Assembly: GCA_949361645.1 (NCBI GenBank)
Contig: OX442415.1
Location: forward strand, 17,945,269 to 18,009,268
Direction of reading: 5' to 3'
Length of the DNA stretch: 64,000 nt
Source of the DNA: Spongilla lacustris
Lineage: Eukaryota; Porifera; Demospongiae; Spongillida; Spongillidae
Positions 59,510-64,000 of this stretch are shown here, in pieces. The position numbers were made by a program, and so were the translations under genes. The number at the start of each line of letters is the position of its first letter. The stretch's first letter is position 1. A model generated the notes under the pieces. That model was not told where the DNA came from. It ran no database searches and saw only the letters and a list, made by a program, of their open reading frames with translations.

Positions 59510-59880
59510 CTACCATTTCAAAGCAATTTGACATTCATTGGGCTCAAGGTGGGACTGTGATCCAGGTGAGGGTAACCAAGCTGAAGCACGGGGTGATGAT
59601 ATAGAGTGAGCATTATCAGGCATGGAGGCAGAGTTATACAGTTCCATGAACTGATGGTCTTCGAGCTTGGAAGACAGAACCCTTTGCCCGTGCACTGAGT
59701 CTGTGATGTCAATGGCTGAGATGGTGTCAGATGTAGAAAGGATGGCATCATAAAGCTGGATTGAATGATTGAGGTGCCGATCATCTGTAAATCCCTGGCC
59801 AGATGCACTCAAAGAGGCTATATAAGCAGCCGAGGAATAACAAAGGCCTAGTCCTCCCCTGCTGAGGATTAACTGGGCCT
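59510..59880 (-). pseudogene. Retroelement protein, region after the thumb (copy M2)
   Basis: The minus strand reads LSRGGLGL (one frame), then SASGQGFTDDRHLNHSIQLY, VLSSKLEDHQFMELYN and SAWLPSPGSQ…HLEPNECQIALKW. In this reverse transcriptase family the same words follow the thumb and precede the zinc-like segment. It is in the same direction as the palm at 60253-60486. Confidence 0.6.
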
Positions 59881-59884
59881 AGCC

Positions 59885-60180
59885 AAAGGACCAACTTTGG
59901 GTCTGTTCCTCAACACATCAAAGTGTGAGCTTTTTAGCAAGAGTGATCTCAGCACATTCCCTCCAGACATGAAGAGGTCCAGTGTACCCAATATCGAGAT
60001 CCTTGGTGCCCCTATTGGTGATGACAACTTCCGTGCCAATTTTGTGGCTCAAAAGTGGTAAAAAGCTGGTAAGCTGCTTACTCATCTTGAGTAAGTTGGA
60101 GCGGTTGACCCACATGGGCTTGCTTCTTCTACGACATTGTGGCAGCTTCTACAAACTGGTCCATTTAACCTGATCCAAAC
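59885..60180 (+). pseudogene. Retroelement thumb region, inverted relative to its palm (copy M2)
   Basis: The plus strand reads LGLFLNTSKCELFSKSDL, VPNIEILGAPIGDDNFRA and, after stops, SSTTLWQLLQTG. LNxxKCELF…ILGAPIG is the thumb segment that should directly follow the YIDDG palm. Here it lies between the palm and the post-thumb region but on the opposite strand, so a segment of roughly 350 bases has been inverted. Confidence 0.6.
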
Positions 60181-60252
60181 CTCAATCCTTGGTAGCAGAA
60201 GCATTGAAGGGATATGATGATGACGTCTGCCAATGCTTTTCAGAATGTACCT

Positions 60253-60486
60253 TTATTGCTCACAGGTATCTAAGATGGAGATGACCTGCTTCAGTGCTTG
60301 TGAGGGTCCATCCACAACACCGTCATCTATGTACCAAGAATGAAATTTTAGGTCGTTGCAGGTAGGGTCCACTCCAATGGTAGATATAATCTTCTGCAGC
60401 ACCAAACAAAAAAGGAGAGGACATAGGGGATCCCCCTGCTGAACACCCATCTCTGAGGTGATGATACCCATTTGGTGGAACAGCAC
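60253..60486 (-). pseudogene. Reverse transcriptase palm (copy M2)
   Basis: The minus-strand frame holds EMGVQQGDPLCPLLFCLVLQ, then HSWYIDDGVVDG and a helix ALKQVISILDTC. GVQQGDPLxPLLF and Y-I-D-D-G are motifs B and C of reverse transcriptases, with both catalytic aspartates present. The type resembles non-LTR elements (GVRQGDPLSP) more than LTR polymerases. The frame ends just after the helix, where the inverted thumb begins. Confidence 0.75.
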
Positions 60487-60899
60487 TGGGCGTTGCCCTT
60501 AACACCAGTGAGCCCATATTAAATAATACTAATAATCATTATTTTAAATACCTTTATTATTTTTACATATACCACTTATTATACAATATGCAAGTAATCT
60601 AACTTCTCATGCTTGAGTATAGATACAGTCCTGGACAGGTATTATAGTACTGGTGCTAGCTCTGATGAGAGTCAGGGGACCAGCACATTCTCACTGCAAG
60701 GCGATTTGCTATCCGCCTTTCATTTTTTCCCTGGGCAGCGTGATGTTTTGGGTCCCACCCTCTTTTGTTTCATCCCTTAGGCATGATGACTGCCTTAACT
60801 TATTGTACCAGCATAGTTCCTGGATGATGGGGTTTTAGCTGGGACAAAGTAATCACTGCTCAGGGCACGCACTGACATGGGCCCCTCATAAAAGCCTCT

Positions 60900-61170
60900 C
60901 ACTCTTCCAACCTGGATATCCTTGGTGCTCATATTGGTGACTATATCCACTGTGCCAAATTAATTGCCTCCAAGTGGGTTGAGGCCTTAGAGTTGCTTTC
61001 CAAGCTTGATAATGTTGCCATCATTGACCCCCAAGTGGTTTTCAACCTACTTTGTGTGTGTGTTAGTTTTTGTAGACTGGCTCAAATAGCTCTGTCCACT
61101 CTCCCCAGCTTGACATCACCCCTTTCTGTCGCATCACTGGATCAAGCATGCACCACATCAGGGGTATGGT
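60900..61170 (+). pseudogene. Retroelement thumb region, copy P2
   Basis: The plus strand reads LDILGAHIGDYIHCAKLIAS, KWVEALELLSKLDNVAIIDP and SFCRLAQIALSTLPSL, a diverged copy of the thumb and following helix (ILGAPIG…, DPQV…, SFCKLVH…PPSL). Confidence 0.55.
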
Positions 61171-61439
61171 GTGTGGTGCTGAAGGTGCCTCATCCCCGAA
61201 GGAGACTCGGGATGAGGCGGTTCAATTTTGTTTGGGTGCCCGTTTTTTCAATGAAGAGTGTCGTGACGGCACCGAGGGTGTAATTTGACACTGCATTTGG
61301 CTTCCAGGTGGAAAGTTCAACCTGAAACAGCCTTGTCGTCGTTTTCACCCTAAACCTTCAACATTCCTAATGCTGCTAACGTTATTCTAACATAACAGTA
61401 TAGGCTCCACAGCTCAAGCAGCAGAAGCCTGCAAGCATA

Positions 61440-61600
61440 GGGCTTATGACCCCAAATGCAGTGAAGCTAGGGTCGGTGTGTGCCCCTATGGTAGTTGAGA
61501 CCTATGGGAATTGGTGGAATGAGGCTAGGGACACATTTTCCTGCCTAGCTACTTGCTTGCCATTGGCTCATCTAAATCTACTAAAGAGCAGCCTTGTCTT
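61440..61600 (+). pseudogene. Retroelement C-terminal region, copy P2
   Basis: The plus strand reads NAVKLGSVCAPMVVETYGNW then EARDTFSCLATCLPLAHL, matching the LGWxCxPLxVExYGxWxxEA..xFSRLA block. It follows the P2 thumb in the same direction. Confidence 0.55.
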
Positions 61601-61698
61601 CGAAATATTCAGCAAACTATTATTACAAACACAGCAGCAGTATTACGTATTACATATCACAATAGGTCTACAGTTCAACTCTAAACCTGCTAATTAAG

Positions 61699-62260
61699 TT
61701 AACCTGGAACACATCTTCTGGACAGAATTGCCCTAGCTACTGACCTCACTAATGAGCCATTCAACCACCCATAAATCTCTGTCAAGACCTTTGCCTTAGG
61801 GCAGTGCAGAGAGATCGAGAGGATGGAAGCTAGTCTAGAGAAGGTGTTCTGGGCCTCTTTGCCCCAGTTTCCATACGAATCCACTGCCAGAGGAACACAT
61901 ACCCACCCTAAATCCTGACACTTTGGGTCATTGGATGAGTGTACTTTCGGCACTCTGCTGTGTAGGCTGCAACATCATGCAAAGTGGCAGGAGTGAGTGG
62001 GGAGGCAACAGTAACATCGAAGGCTTGTGGTTTTGTCCTTTCCCAAGCATTGACTGGCACATCATAATTACTCTAGACTCTCAAAAGGTCTTGACCAACC
62101 TCCACTCTTACAGATAGGTGACATGACGACAGAACTCTGCAAAGATTTTTCGCAGGCGATTGTGTCTGATGACAACATCCCTACCATGTCTGCATGATAC
62201 TGTATGATGTCCAAGAGGATCCAAAGTGATATCAGGGCAGAATGGGCACACTGATTGAAT
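61699..62260 (-). pseudogene. Retroelement C-terminal half, copy M1
   Basis: On the minus strand, in order: SVCPFCPDITLDPLGHHTVS, CRHGRDVVIRHNRLRKIFAE, KPQAFDVTVASPLTPATL, DLGWVCVPLAVDSYGNWGKE, TFSRLASILS, and YGWLNGSLVRSVARAILSRR. This is the complete C-terminal architecture of the family, with frame changes near 62105 and 61925. C-x2-C…H-H…C is a likely zinc site. No palm belonging to this copy is found upstream before the right TIR. Confidence 0.65.
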
Positions 62261-62940
62261 CGAAGAGCTCATACCTAGCTATAGCCACCACATCACTACG
62301 ATTTGAAACTCGGCTGGATCAAATGGCAAGTCCAACCCTAACGTGGGGACAACTGAAAGCCAAGAACTAGCATGAGGAGCAGAGGCAGAGAGAAGTCATG
62401 CCTTATTGGCAGGAGAGAAAGCCATCAAGATAGACTGATTGTGAGATAGATGATCATCCAACTTCTTGCACAATGCATGCTGGGAGAGAGGAGAGAACAA
62501 AACAGACTCCACTGTGATGGCCTCTGTCAGGAGCATTCAACCCACCAAAATCTGAAGAAGGCAAAGATGAGATGAAGGCACCACATGAGTGATAAGATAC
62601 AGAATTAAAGCCAAGTCCTCCAAAGCAAAGGCTAAGTTGTGCTAGCTCCCATCATCTGGATCCACTAATTTTCAATAACTACTACAAATGCAAGCGGCAA
62701 CATGAAGGTCAGCTGCAGCCACCTCTACTAGGTAATCACGATGTACATTCGGGTCTGGGAACGAGAGAAATTTGTATAAAGACGGTAGGCACTAGGCACC
62801 GTGCCGCGGGCGTTCCCGTGGACTGTCGAATACTTCATACGGCAACTCATTCCTTAGTCAAAACTAAAAGCATGTCCTCGTTCTCAGACTAACGGCAAAA
62901 TTGCCCCAAAGAAAGGTGAAGTTTTAATGAAGGAGACGAG

Positions 62941-63599
<659 letters not shown>

Positions 63600-63605
63600 A
63601 TGAAC

Positions 63606-64000
63606 ATATTACATTGGTGCAGTTTGTTACTGATGTAATTCACAAAGATTTTGTTGTGCTTGTGTTAAGTGTGTACTATTCATGTACTTTTATTTTCTAA
63701 ATACAGTTTTACAGATTTTATGTATTTAAAACGTACCACAATGTCGTTAAGATCATTTATTACTTTGGGTAGTTTTATCTTTAATTTATTTGAAACATTC
63801 AAACGGACGTCAAAAATTTGGTTTCATATATAATGCATCTATAAATGCACGTTGAAATCCCACTACATAACTTATAAGGAAATAGTATTTGCACATTCTT
63901 TGTGTAGGCCTACAATATGCCATTCTCCATATAAAATTTGGAATCGAAATGTTGAAAGACAAAAATCTTATGACCGTTTGGATATCGGCATTACGGGAAT
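63606..64000. other. AT-rich flank, nothing recognised
   Basis: Sequence to the right of the TIR element with no supported feature. Confidence 0.6.

Overview
This window is metazoan nuclear DNA, most likely from a marine invertebrate; a sponge would fit, but no marker settles it. The evidence is short exons with GT-AG borders separated by long repeat-filled introns, many micro- and minisatellites, and DNA transposons and retroelements of animal type. There are no operons, no ribosome-binding sites, and no uninterrupted large gene. Most long open frames are reading-frame accidents inside tandem repeats.

Region 1 (1-15.9 kb) holds scattered exons of several genes on both strands. Minus-strand exons at 0.4-1.0 kb resemble MYCBP-associated protein, with a further exon duplicated at 4.27-4.50 and 10.75-10.97 kb. 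A plus-strand exon near 9.7 kb carries the end of a Tubby domain, and plus-strand exons at 14.48-14.59 and 15.77-15.87 kb carry parts of a FYVE zinc finger. About 1 kb is duplicated between 4.1-5.1 and 10.54-11.6 kb. Several of these exons carry single-base frameshifts, often next to homopolymers, so either they are decaying copies or the assembly keeps uncorrected indels.

Region 2 (15.2-50.6 kb) is the most interesting part. On the minus strand, single leucine-rich-repeat (LRR) exons, all with phase-2 introns, run from 50.56 kb down to 16.18 kb, and an acidic terminal exon in the same phase ends at 15.2 kb. Six of the LRR exons (at 46.1, 43.2, 36.4, 32.4, 25.0 and 23.2 kb) are almost identical in DNA except at the codons for the exposed concave-face positions of the LxxLxLxxN motif. 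This is the pattern expected of a recognition receptor, as in NLR-type LRRs. The introns between them are repeated units of about 4 kb containing three copies of a TTAA-flanked (piggyBac-type) transposon with a perfect empty site in a fourth unit, Gypsy-type reverse transcriptase remnants, tyrosine-recombinase remnants, and a near-identical 4.9-kb duplication (27.09-32.02 and 37.86-42.79 kb). One intron carries a 3.7-kb, 30-bp minisatellite.

Region 3 (50.6-56.2 kb) is mostly unique AT-rich sequence with no gene I can support. Region 4 (56.2-63.6 kb) is built from fragments of one family of non-LTR-like reverse transcriptase on both strands. Most lie inside a 5.83-kb element with terminal inverted repeats of about 0.67 kb and a 6-bp target duplication (ATGAAC). 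One reverse transcriptase copy has its thumb region inverted relative to its palm and C-terminal parts.
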